Both the position numbers and the translations under genes were made by a program. A stretch of 9,046 nt of DNA from Thermoanaerobacterales bacterium. GTDB lineage: Bacteria > Actinomycetota > Acidimicrobiia > Acidimicrobiales > JACDCH01. Where the stretch lies: contig PKRH01000128.1 of NCBI GenBank assembly GCA_017577565.1, forward strand, positions 1 to 9,046, given 5' to 3'. Below are positions 1 through 5,534 of this stretch, in pieces; position 1 is the first letter of the stretch, and every line of letters starts with the position of its first letter. Below the pieces are notes generated by a model. That model was not told where the DNA came from. It searched no databases and saw only the letters and a program-made list of their open reading frames with translations.

Positions 1-18
1 CCCCCGCGGGGAGCCCCG

Positions 19-1503
19 TCAGCGGCCGTGCCGCTCGTCGGGGGCGGCCGGGGGCGCCGGGGCGGCGGCCGCCGTGCCGTTGCCGGCGACACCGTTGGCC
101 CCGGCACCCTCGGCGGTGCCGTCGGGCCCGCCGGCGCTCCGCCCGTTCGCCTCGGCGCCGTCGGCCGTGGCGTCGTCCGCGGGCTCGCGGTCGGCCGGGG
201 TGATGCTCACCCGCCTGATGCGGCGGCCCTGGATGCGCTGGGCGGTCAGCCGCCAGCCGTCGATCGTCACCGACTCGCCCTCGTCGGGCACGTGGCCGAG
301 GCGGTCGTAGACGAGGCCGCCGATCGTGTCCCAGTCGCCCTCGGGCAACGAGGCCCGGAGCAGGTCGTTGACCTGGTCGAGCGGCGTGCGCCCGTGGACC
401 CGGATGCCGCCGCCCGGCAGCGGCTCGACGATGGGGTCGTCGACGTCGAACTCGTCGACGATCTCGCCCACCAGCTCCTCGATGATGTCCTCGAGCGTCA
501 CCAGGCCGGCCGTGCCGCCGTACTCGTCGACGACGATCGCCATGTGGAACTTCTCCCGCTGCATCTCGCGCAGCATGTCCGGCACCCGCTTGGTCTCGGG
601 GACGAAGCGGGCGGGACGGACGACCTCGGTGACCGGCAGGTCGCGCTTGCCGTCCCGCTCGGCGGCCATGAGGTCCTTGGCGTAGGCCAGCCCCACGACG
701 TCGTCGAGGTCGTCGCCGCACACCGGGACGCGGCTGAACCCGTTGAGCAGCAGGACCTCCATGACGTCGGCGATCCGGAAGTCGGCCGGCACGGTCACCA
801 TGTCCGGCCTCGGCACCATGACCTCGCGCACGACGGTGTCGCCGAACTCGATGATCGACTCGATGAGGGCGAGCTCGTCCTCCTCGATGACGCCCTCCTC
901 GACGCCCAGCTCGGCCACCGCCAGCAGCTCGTCGTCCGGCGACACGAACGGCCCCTGGCGCAGGCCCTTGCCCGGCAGCACGAGGTTGGTCAGCACGATC
1001 AGCGCCCTCGACGCCAGCCGGACCGGGAGGAACCGGGCCAGCGCCCGGACCGGCACGGCGACGGCCAGCGCGACCCGGTCGGCGTGGAGCAGCGCCCAGG
1101 TCTTCGGCACCGCCTCGGCCACGACGAACACGACGACGACGTCGAGCGTGATGGCCACGACGATGCCGAGCACGCCGAAGAGGCGGTTGGCCAGCACGCC
1201 GACGAGGGTCGCCTGGACGAGCTGGCAGGTGAGCAGCAGCAGGACGACCGGGGTGACGAACCGCTCGGGGTGCTCGACCAGCTCGACGAGGGCCTCGGCG
1301 CGGCGGGACGGCCGGCGGTCGGGGTCGTCGCCGCGGCGGTGCTGGTTGGCCAGGGCCTCGGCCCGGGGCCGGGTCATGCGGGTGAGCGCCGTCTCGGCGC
1401 CGGCGAGGACCATCGCCAGCACCAGCAGCACGAGGATCGCGACGAGGATCCAGGCGTCCGGGGCGCTCGTCGCGGCGAGCAGCGGTGCGGGCGCGGGCCT
1501 CAC
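19..1503 (-). CDS. CNNM/CorC-type membrane protein (hemolysin family: DUF21 + CBS pair + CorC_HlyC)
   Basis: This is a 494-residue inner-membrane protein of the CNNM/CorB-CorC family, which is linked to divalent-cation (Mg2+/Co2+) transport; the substrate here is inferred. Hydrophobic stretches at about residues 17-38, 82-104, 107-129 and 144-160 form the DUF21 membrane domain, which includes the typical AGAETAL segment (34-40). The VVREVMVPRPD segment (about 224-234) opens a cytoplasmic CBS pair (about 230-350) that ends in the family signature GLVTLEDIIEELVGEI (333-348). A CorC_HlyC domain follows at about 357-433. The last 60 residues are an Ala/Gly-rich low-complexity tail. Length fits the family apart from that tail. 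The GTG start lies 4 bases after the ybeY stop with only a weak GGTGA upstream, so translation is probably coupled to ybeY. Order phoH-ybeY-this gene matches ybeZ-ybeY-ybeX elsewhere. The family is certain, the transported ion is not. Confidence 0.95.
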   Translation of the reverse strand: MRPAPAPLLAATSAPDAWILVAILVLLVLAMVLAGAETALTRMTRPRAEALANQHRRGDDPDRRPSRRAEALVELVEHPERFVTPVVLLLLTCQLVQATLVGVLANRLFGVLGIVVAITLDVVVVFVVAEAVPKTWALLHADRVALAVAVPVRALARFLPVRLASRALIVLTNLVLPGKGLRQGPFVSPDDELLAVAELGVEEGVIEEDELALIESIIEFGDTVVREVMVPRPDMVTVPADFRIADVMEVLLLNGFSRVPVCGDDLDDVVGLAYAKDLMAAERDGKRDLPVTEVVRPARFVPETKRVPDMLREMQREKFHMAIVVDEYGGTAGLVTLEDIIEELVGEIVDEFDVDDPIVEPLPGGGIRVHGRTPLDQVNDLLRASLPEGDWDTIGGLVYDRLGHVPDEGESVTIDGWRLTAQRIQGRRIRRVSITPADREPADDATADGAEANGRSAGGPDGTAEGAGANGVAGNGTAAAAPAPPAAPDERHGR

Positions 1504-1507
1504 CTGG

Positions 1508-2110
1508 TCACCGCCGTTGGTGGAACCGTTGGAGCAGCGCCCGCTCGCGCGCCTGCATGACGGCCGCCTCCTCGGGCTCGGCGTGGTCGTGGCCGAGCAC
1601 GTGGAGCACGCCGTGGACGACGAGCAGCGCCAGCTCGTCCTCCAGCGTGCCGGCGTGGTCCGGCGCCTGGCGGGCCGCCACCGCCGGGCAGACGATGACG
1701 TCGCCGAGCAGCAGCGGCAGGTCGCCGGGGTCGGGGTCGTCGCGGTCGGGGCCGGTGGTGCCGGCGTCGGGCCACCGGCCGGCCACGGCCGGGTCGTCGA
1801 TGGGGAAGGCGAGCACGTCGGTCGGGCCGTCGGCGCCCATGAACCGGCGGTTCAGCTCGGCGATGGCCTCCTCCTCGACGAAGAGCAGCGACAGCTCGGC
1901 GTCGCCCCGGACCCCTTCGGCGACGAGCACGTCGCGGGCCAGCCGGACCCACCGGTCGACGTCGACGTCGACCGCCTCCTGCTCGTCGGCGCCGAACACC
2001 TGCACCTCGCCCTCGGGCCCGTGGCGGCGCGGCCCCTGGCGGGGGCGCAGGACGTCGGCGTCGTCGGACGGGTGCGACGAGCCGCCGGGGGCGTCGGGTG
2101 GCGGCTTCAC
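1508..2110 (-). CDS. ybeY: Endoribonuclease YbeY (16S rRNA 3'-end maturation / ribosome quality control)
   Basis: YbeY is a zinc-dependent single-strand endoribonuclease acting in 16S rRNA processing and 70S quality control. The signature H-G-x-L-H-x-x-G-x-D-H is present as HGVLHVLGHDH (166-176), with zinc ligands H166, H170 and H176. The upstream conserved segment LNRRFMGADGPTDVLAFP (86-103) supplies the conserved arginine and the TDVL(S/A)FP block. A loop of about 27 residues, rich in Gly, Asp and Pro (107-134), precedes the LGDVIVCP strand and is longer than in E. coli. The GTG start at 2110 overlaps the phoH stop (GTGA), giving 200 residues. The first 35 look unstructured. A second in-frame GTG at 2005, preceded by GAGGGCGAG, would give 165 residues, close to the usual family length of about 150-170, and is a serious alternative. 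Translation is coupled to phoH with either start. Confidence 0.95.
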   Translation of the reverse strand: MKPPPDAPGGSSHPSDDADVLRPRQGPRRHGPEGEVQVFGADEQEAVDVDVDRWVRLARDVLVAEGVRGDAELSLLFVEEEAIAELNRRFMGADGPTDVLAFPIDDPAVAGRWPDAGTTGPDRDDPDPGDLPLLLGDVIVCPAVAARQAPDHAGTLEDELALLVVHGVLHVLGHDHAEPEEAAVMQARERALLQRFHQRR

Positions 2111-3105
2111 GACCGCTCGGGCGCCGTCGCCGCCCCGTCGTCGAGGCGGTCGGGCTGCCCGCCCCGCTCTGCTCGCTCGTAGGCGTTCACGATGTCCTGC
2201 ACGATGCGGTGCCGCACGACGTCCTTGGCCCCCAGGTGCACGAAGGCGATCCCCTCGATGCCGGCGAGGATGCGCTCCAGCGAGGTCATGCCGCTGCGGC
2301 CGGTCGGGAGGTCGATCTGCGTCATGTCGGCGGTGACGACGGCCCGCGACCCGAACCCGATGCGGGTGAGGAACATCTTCATCTGCTCCGGGGTCGCGTT
2401 CTGGGCCTCGTCGAGGATGATGAAGCTGCGGTTGAGCGTCCGGCCCCGCATGAAGGCCAGCGGCGCGACCTCGACCATGCCCCGCTCGATCAGCCGCTGG
2501 GCCCCCTCGGGCTCGACCATGTCGTAGAGGGCGTCGTAGAGCGGCCGCAGGTAGGGGTCGATCTTGGCGGCGAGGTCGCCGGGGAGGAAGCCCAGCCGCT
2601 CGCCGGCCTCGACGGCCGGGCGGGTCAGGATGATCCGCTCGACCTCCTTGGTCTGCAGCGCCTGGACGGCCATGGCGACGGCCAGCCAGGACTTGCCGGT
2701 GCCGGCCGGACCGATGCCGAAGGTGATGACGTTCTCGCGGATGGCGTCGACGTAGCGCTTCTGGCCGGCCGACTTGGGCCGGATCGTGCGGCCGCGGGCG
2801 GACCGGAGCACCTCGGCGGTCAGCACCTCGGAGGGGCGCTCGTCCTGGCGCACCATGTCGATGGTGCGGACGACGCTGGCGGGCTCGAGCCGCTGCCCCT
2901 GCTCGAGCAGCAGGACGAGCTCCTCGAACAGGTGGCCGACCTTGTCCGCCTCGTCGCCGACGATGGCGATCTCGTTGCCCCGGACGTGGATCTGGACGCT
3001 CTGGAACGCCTCCTCGACGAGGCGGAGGAGCTCGTCGCGATGGCCGAGGAGGTCGGCCATCAGGTGGTTGCCGGGGACGGAGATCTTGACCTGGGTGGAT
3101 GCCAC
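2107..3105 (-). CDS. phoH: PhoH-family ATPase (YbeZ-like)
   Basis: This is a 332-residue cytoplasmic P-loop ATPase of the PhoH/YbeZ family, related to the helicase superfamily 1 core and commonly paired with YbeY in RNA metabolism. An N-terminal domain of about 75 residues (VQIHVRGNEIAIVGD at 37-51, KH-like in pattern) precedes the ATPase. Walker A is GPAGTGKS (132-139), Walker B is FIILDEAQN (228-236), and the family motif VVTADMTQIDLP lies at 256-267. The C-terminal DVVRHRIVQDIVNAYE (295-310) is also characteristic. Length is normal. The GTG start at 3105 has GGAGGT just upstream (3109-3114), though only 3 bases separate the motif from the codon. It heads the phoH-ybeY-CNNM operon and is divergent from the 206-residue gene at 3172. 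The family is secure. Its exact biochemical role in actinobacteria is less clear. Confidence 0.96.
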   Translation of the reverse strand: MASTQVKISVPGNHLMADLLGHRDELLRLVEEAFQSVQIHVRGNEIAIVGDEADKVGHLFEELVLLLEQGQRLEPASVVRTIDMVRQDERPSEVLTAEVLRSARGRTIRPKSAGQKRYVDAIRENVITFGIGPAGTGKSWLAVAMAVQALQTKEVERIILTRPAVEAGERLGFLPGDLAAKIDPYLRPLYDALYDMVEPEGAQRLIERGMVEVAPLAFMRGRTLNRSFIILDEAQNATPEQMKMFLTRIGFGSRAVVTADMTQIDLPTGRSGMTSLERILAGIEGIAFVHLGAKDVVRHRIVQDIVNAYERAERGGQPDRLDDGAATAPERS

Positions 3106-3120
3106 GGGACCTCCAGGTTA
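3106..3120 (-). promoter_or_regulatory. phoH ribosome-binding site and candidate -10 box
   Basis: On the minus strand, TAACCT (3120-3115) fits the actinobacterial -10 pattern TANNNT and is followed directly by GGAGGT (3114-3109), CCC, then the GTG start at 3105. If the box is real, the transcript starts within a base or two of the start codon and would lack the Shine-Dalgarno. If not, GGAGGT is an ordinary but unusually close ribosome site. No -35 element is evident. Confidence 0.4.
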
Positions 3121-3158
3121 GGCAGAACCGCGCCGAGCCCGGCGCCCGATGCCGCGTC

Positions 3159-3171
3159 TACGTTCTCGCCG
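3159..3171 (+). promoter_or_regulatory. Candidate leaderless promoter of the duplicated-module gene
   Basis: TACGTT (3159-3164) fits the TANNNT -10 pattern and ends 7 bases before the GTG start at 3172. No Shine-Dalgarno lies between, so the transcript would begin at or next to the start codon. No clear -35 is present. The 66-base spacer is shared with the divergent phoH. Confidence 0.45.
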
Positions 3172-3792
3172 GTGGACCGCGCCGGCCGCCCGCCCGACCC
3201 GCCGGGGCCGCCCGGGCCCGATCCCGGCCCGTCGCCCCTGCTCGGGGAGGGCGGCGACCGGTTCGCGCGCTGGGCCGCCGAGGCCCGCGTCGAGGAGGCC
3301 GCCCGGGCCCGGGCCCGCGAGGGCTGGCTCCGCCGGCAGGCCGAGGAGAGCGCCTCGCTGGCCGGGGTCGTCGCCGACGTGCTGGAGCGGGGCGCGCCGG
3401 TGACCGTCCACACCCGGGCCGGCGGGCGGCACGCCGGGGTCGTGCGGGCGGTGGGCTCCGACGTCGTCGTGCTGGGGGCCGGCCCCGGGCCCGGGGGCGA
3501 GGTGCTGGTGCCGCTGGCGGCGGTGACGTCGCTGCGGGCCGGCCCCGGCGACGGGCCGGTGGTGGGGGACCGGCCGACCGGCGACGGCCCGACCCTCGTC
3601 GACCTGCTGGCCGACCTGGCGGCGGAGCGGGCCGCGGTGCGCGTCGTCACGGTCGGCGGCGACGCGGTGGCCGGCGAGCTGCGGGCGGTGGGGCGGGACG
3701 TCCTCGTCGTGGCGCCGAGCGGCGGCGGCGCCGCCTACGTGGCCCTGGGCGCCGTGGCCGAGGTGGCCGTCGGGTCGCCGGGGCCGGCCTGA
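3172..3792 (+). CDS. Hypothetical protein with two tandem small beta-barrel-like modules
   Basis: I do not recognise a named family. The 206-residue product starts with a Pro/Gly-rich stretch (7-28) and an Ala/Arg/Glu-rich helix (29-60). It then carries two similar modules at about 62-123 and 141-200. Each begins with a helix (LAGVVADVLERG; LVDLLADLAAER), followed by a V-x-V-x-T strand, a turn, then G-x-x-R-A-V-G-x-D-V-x-V and a final strand (VLVPLAAVTSL; AYVALGAVAEV). This pattern suggests duplicated Sm-like or SH3-like barrels, which is an inference from the strand pattern. There is no signal peptide or membrane segment. The start is taken at GTG 3172 because the frame upstream lies antisense inside phoH and a TACGTT box sits 7 bases before it. 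A start further downstream cannot be excluded. Codon use is typical of the neighbours, with strong third-position G+C. Confidence 0.8.
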   Translation: MDRAGRPPDPPGPPGPDPGPSPLLGEGGDRFARWAAEARVEEAARARAREGWLRRQAEESASLAGVVADVLERGAPVTVHTRAGGRHAGVVRAVGSDVVVLGAGPGPGGEVLVPLAAVTSLRAGPGDGPVVGDRPTGDGPTLVDLLADLAAERAAVRVVTVGGDAVAGELRAVGRDVLVVAPSGGGAAYVALGAVAEVAVGSPGPA

Positions 3793-3845
3793 GGACCCGG
3801 CGCGTCGCGTCGGTCACAGACGGTGGGAGGGCCGGTGGTCCTCTG

Positions 3846-3859
3846 TAGGGTCGGCGACT
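3846..3859 (+). promoter_or_regulatory. Candidate leaderless promoter of the M15 peptidase gene
   Basis: TAGGGT (3846-3851) ends 8 bases before the GTG start at 3860. No ribosome-binding motif is present in the intervening TCGGCGACT. The geometry matches the other TANNNT boxes in the window. It also shows that this gene is probably transcribed independently of the gene ending at 3792. Confidence 0.45.
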
Positions 3860-4747
3860 GTGAGTGGACGGCGGGTGCTGAGCGTGGTCGCAGGCCTGGG
3901 GCTGCTGGTCGCGGCGGCCTGCGGCGACGGCGGCGGGGGCACGGCCGACGACGCCGGGCGCGCCGAGACGACCGGGCCGGCCGCCGAGCGGGCCGAGGGC
4001 ACGACGACGACCAGCGCCGAGCCCACCACGACCACGACGGCCGTCCCGCCGACCCCGCCGCTGACGCGCCCCGACTGGCTCGGCACCCGCGTCCTCCCGC
4101 CCGGCGGCCCCCACCCCACGCCACCGGAGCTGGACCCCCGGCGCCTGCCGACCGTCGACGTCCTGCCGCCGCCGGAGGACGGGGCCTTCCACGCGACGAT
4201 CGAGCCGGTGCCGCCGGAGGTGGCCGCCCGCTCGACGTGGCAGCCGGGGTGCCCCGTCGCCCTCGAGGACCTCCGCTACGTCACGGTGACCTTCTGGGGC
4301 TTCGACGACCGCCCCCACACCGGCGAGATGCTGGTCCACCGGGACGCGGCGGAGCCGCTGACCCGGGTCTTCCGCCGCCTCTTCGAGCTGCGGTTCCCGA
4401 TCGAGGACATGCGGGTCACCTCGGTCGAGGAGCTGAACGCCCCGAACACCGGCGACGCGAACGCCACCGCCGCCTTCGTGTGCCGCCCGACCCGGGGCTC
4501 GTCCCGGTGGTCGGAGCACGCCTACGGGCTGGCGGTGGACGTCAACCCGTTCCAGAACCCCTACGTGAAGGACGGCGACGTCACGCCCGGCCTGGCGACG
4601 TCGTACACCGACCGGTCCGACGTGCGGCCGGGGATGATCGTGCCCGGCGCCGGCGTGGTCGAGGCGTTCGCCGAGATCGGCTGGGGCTGGGGCGGCGCCT
4701 GGGACGACCCGAAGGACCACATGCACTTCAGCGCCGCGGGCCGCTGA
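3860..4747 (+). CDS. Lipoprotein M15-family (VanY-like) metallopeptidase
   Basis: This is a 295-residue exported zinc peptidase of the M15 group (D-alanyl-D-alanine carboxypeptidase VanY and L-Ala-D-Glu endopeptidases), expected to trim peptidoglycan stem peptides outside the membrane. The N-terminus has RR, a hydrophobic core (6-20) and a lipobox-like VAAAC with the candidate lipidated Cys at 21. A Thr/Pro-rich linker (about 47-68, with runs of four and five Thr) leads to the catalytic domain (about 138-291). The M15 signature S-x-H-x-x-G-x-A-x-D is seen as SEHAYGLAVD (218-227), giving H220 and D227 as zinc ligands. The C-terminal D-H-M-H (286-289) supplies the last ligand, H289. A D or E just before that pair is the usual catalytic residue in the family, which makes D286 the candidate. 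The GTG start is chosen for the signal peptide and the promoter geometry. Cleavage specificity (D,D or L,D) cannot be read from sequence alone. Confidence 0.92.
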   Translation: MSGRRVLSVVAGLGLLVAAACGDGGGGTADDAGRAETTGPAAERAEGTTTTSAEPTTTTTAVPPTPPLTRPDWLGTRVLPPGGPHPTPPELDPRRLPTVDVLPPPEDGAFHATIEPVPPEVAARSTWQPGCPVALEDLRYVTVTFWGFDDRPHTGEMLVHRDAAEPLTRVFRRLFELRFPIEDMRVTSVEELNAPNTGDANATAAFVCRPTRGSSRWSEHAYGLAVDVNPFQNPYVKDGDVTPGLATSYTDRSDVRPGMIVPGAGVVEAFAEIGWGWGGAWDDPKDHMHFSAAGR

Positions 4748-4760
4748 GCCGGCCGGCGAC

Positions 4761-4788
4761 CCCCGCCGGCGGCGGGCCCTCGGCGGGG
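4761..4788. terminator. GC-rich inverted repeat between convergent genes, candidate bidirectional terminator
   Basis: CCCCGCCG (4761-4768) and CGGCGGGG (4781-4788) form 8-base complementary arms around a 12-base loop. A competing fold pairs CCCGCCG (4762-4768) with CGGCGGG (4770-4776). It sits in the 47 bases between the M15 stop (4747) and the stop of the convergent 73-residue gene (4795). There is no T-tract, which is common in high-GC actinobacteria, so termination is inferred from position and pairing only. Confidence 0.45.
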
Positions 4789-4794
4789 CGGCGG

Positions 4795-5016
4795 TCAGCT
4801 CGCCAGCGCGTGCACGGCCGCGACCGCGCTGCGGCGCCGGATCATCATGAGCTCCGAGGTCCGGAAGCTCGCCACCCGCTCGCTCCAGGAGTCGACGACC
4901 TCCCGGCCCTCGCCGCGCCGGAAGAAGGTGGTCATGGGGCCCTCTTGCTGGTAGGTGTCGGCGCCCTCGACGACCTCGACGGCGCCGTCCCGCAGGATCA
5001 CCTCGAACGTCGGCAT
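4795..5016 (-). CDS. Small conserved-looking hypothetical protein (73 aa)
   Basis: Function is not known to me. The 73-residue product begins with a strand-turn-strand segment, FEVILRDGAVEVVEGAD (4-20), followed by TYQQEGPMTTFFRRG (21-35), and ends with a basic helix-prone stretch (about 40-73) containing MMIRRR (57-62). There is no signal peptide or membrane segment. The balanced composition with hydrophobic alternation, the ATG start preceded by a TACGGT box, and the position between a terminator-like repeat and a regulatory spacer all favour a real gene over a chance frame. It could be a small regulator or a partner protein, but nothing in the sequence decides this. Its upstream neighbour on the same strand is the helix-turn-helix gene, and the DnaA-box spacer lies between them. 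Confidence 0.72.
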   Translation of the reverse strand: MPTFEVILRDGAVEVVEGADTYQQEGPMTTFFRRGEGREVVDSWSERVASFRTSELMMIRRRSAVAAVHALAS

Positions 5017-5028
5017 GCGGTCACCGTA
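5017..5028 (-). promoter_or_regulatory. Candidate leaderless promoter of the 73-residue gene
   Basis: On the minus strand TACGGT (5028-5023) ends 6 bases before the ATG at 5016. GGTGA overlaps the end of the box and could act as a weak ribosome site, but it lies only 4 bases from the ATG. The geometry agrees with the other TANNNT boxes in the window. No -35 element is evident. Confidence 0.45.
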
Positions 5029-5063
5029 CGGCGACCACCCTGTGCGCTACGAGAGGGCCAACC

Positions 5064-5089
5064 CTGTGGATTGCGGAAGTTGTCCACAG
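5064..5089. promoter_or_regulatory. Inverted repeat containing an actinobacterial-type DnaA box
   Basis: TTGTCCACA (5080-5088) matches the DnaA box preferred in Streptomyces (TTGTCCACA) and is one base from the E. coli consensus TTATCCACA. Facing it, TGTGGATTG (5065-5073... read from the T at 5065) resembles an inverted, weaker box: its complement CAATCCACA differs from TTATCCACA at two bases. The arms CTGTGGA (5064-5070) and TCCACAG (5083-5089) are perfectly complementary around 12 bases. The element lies 25 bases beyond the helix-turn-helix stop and 47 bases before the 73-residue start, so it could also act as an operator or transcript hairpin. No dnaA, dnaN or gyrase genes are nearby, which argues against oriC. 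Confidence 0.5.
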
Positions 5090-5114
5090 CGCCAGGCGCA
5101 GGCCGGCGCCGCGG

Positions 5115-5354
5115 TCAGCTGGGCTCGTCGCCGCGAGCGGCCGGCTCGGGGTAGAGGTGCTCGAGCTCGCCGGGCTGGATGCGCGACCGGTTGATGAACT
5201 CGTCGACCTCGTGGCTGCGCAGCCGGATGACCCGGCCGAAGCGGTAGGCGGGGAGCTCGCCGTGGTCGATGAACCGGTAGAGCGTCCGGGGCGTGATGCC
5301 GAGCCGACGTGCCGCTTCCTGGGTCGAGAGCCACTCGGTCTCGTCTGTGTTCAC
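5115..5354 (-). CDS. Helix-turn-helix protein, excisionase/MerR-type (HTH_17)
   Basis: This 79-residue DNA-binding protein carries one winged helix-turn-helix of the excisionase/BldC/MerR type at about residues 9-56. The diagnostic pattern is LSTQEAARRLGITPRTLYRFI (9-29), with the recognition helix around 21-29, followed by the wing HGELPAYRFGRVIRL (31-45) and a last helix, SHEVDEFIN (47-55). The C-terminal tail SRIQPGELEHLYPEP (57-71) is not part of the fold and may be a partner or family-specific element. No recombinase, phage or att-like sequence is adjacent, so a host transcription factor (BldC-like in size and architecture) is more likely than an excisionase. The GTG start at 5354 is fixed by an in-frame stop just upstream and by a TAATGT box 6 bases before it. 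It is divergent from the cpaB-like gene and may regulate it and itself; this is inferred from position. Confidence 0.88.
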   Translation of the reverse strand: MNTDETEWLSTQEAARRLGITPRTLYRFIDHGELPAYRFGRVIRLRSHEVDEFINRSRIQPGELEHLYPEPAARGDEPS

Positions 5355-5369
5355 ACGGCCACATTACCA
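5355..5369 (-). promoter_or_regulatory. Extended -10, leaderless promoter of the helix-turn-helix gene
   Basis: On the minus strand TGG (5369-5367) followed by TAATGT (5366-5361) forms an extended -10 (TGN-TANNNT). The GTG start at 5354 lies 6 bases downstream, with no Shine-Dalgarno between. A TTGACC at 5401-5396 looks like a -35 but sits 29 bases upstream, too far for normal spacing. Confidence 0.5.
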
Positions 5370-5534
5370 ACTCGTGTGTTGTTTGGGCACTTTTCGGTCA
5401 ACTCGGGCTGCACTGTGACCACCACGTAAGGTGTCGGTCCGGCCACGTCCGTTCGGCGGGTGGCCGGCCCGGGCGGGTGGTGACGGACGGTGACCACTGG
5501 GGGAGACCACGCGGGGGAGAGGTGACAGGGACCG
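5370..5534. promoter_or_regulatory. Divergent regulatory region: -10 box, leader hairpin, repeats and RBS of the cpaB-like gene
   Basis: This gene-free stretch is locally less G+C-rich around 5360-5430 than its surroundings. On the plus strand TAAGGT (5427-5432) is the best -10 candidate, predicting a start near 5439 and a leader of roughly 95 bases. Right at that point CCGGCCAC (5439-5446) and GTGGCCGG (5460-5467) form a hairpin with a 13-base loop, extendable outward by CGG/CCG (5435-5437 and 5469-5471) past one mismatch. The word GTGACCAC occurs at 5415-5422, 5490-5497 and, just inside the gene, 5538-5545. GGGGGAGA is repeated at 5499-5506 and 5513-5520. AGGTGA (5520-5525) is a good ribosome site, 9 bases before the ATG at 5535. 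No convincing -35 is seen. Confidence 0.45.

Noticed and set aside
1..18. CCCCGCGGGG palindrome just beyond the CNNM stop as an operon terminator
   Set aside because: It sits at the window edge, has a very short overlapping stem and no T-tract, and operons of this type often continue (for example to era), so termination cannot be supported.
28..3121. Plus-strand open frames opposite the CNNM, ybeY and phoH genes
   Set aside because: Low-complexity translations (Arg/Ser/Thr- or Asp/Val/Gly-rich), no motifs, and antisense to three genes whose signature motifs are intact.
5064..5089. Chromosomal or plasmid origin of replication
   Set aside because: Only one good DnaA box and one weak one, with no AT-rich unwinding region and no dnaA, dnaN, parAB or rep gene nearby.
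5115..5354. Phage or integrative-element excisionase
   Set aside because: The fold matches HTH_17 excisionases, but there is no integrase, att-like repeat, tRNA or phage gene, and base composition equals that of the neighbours.
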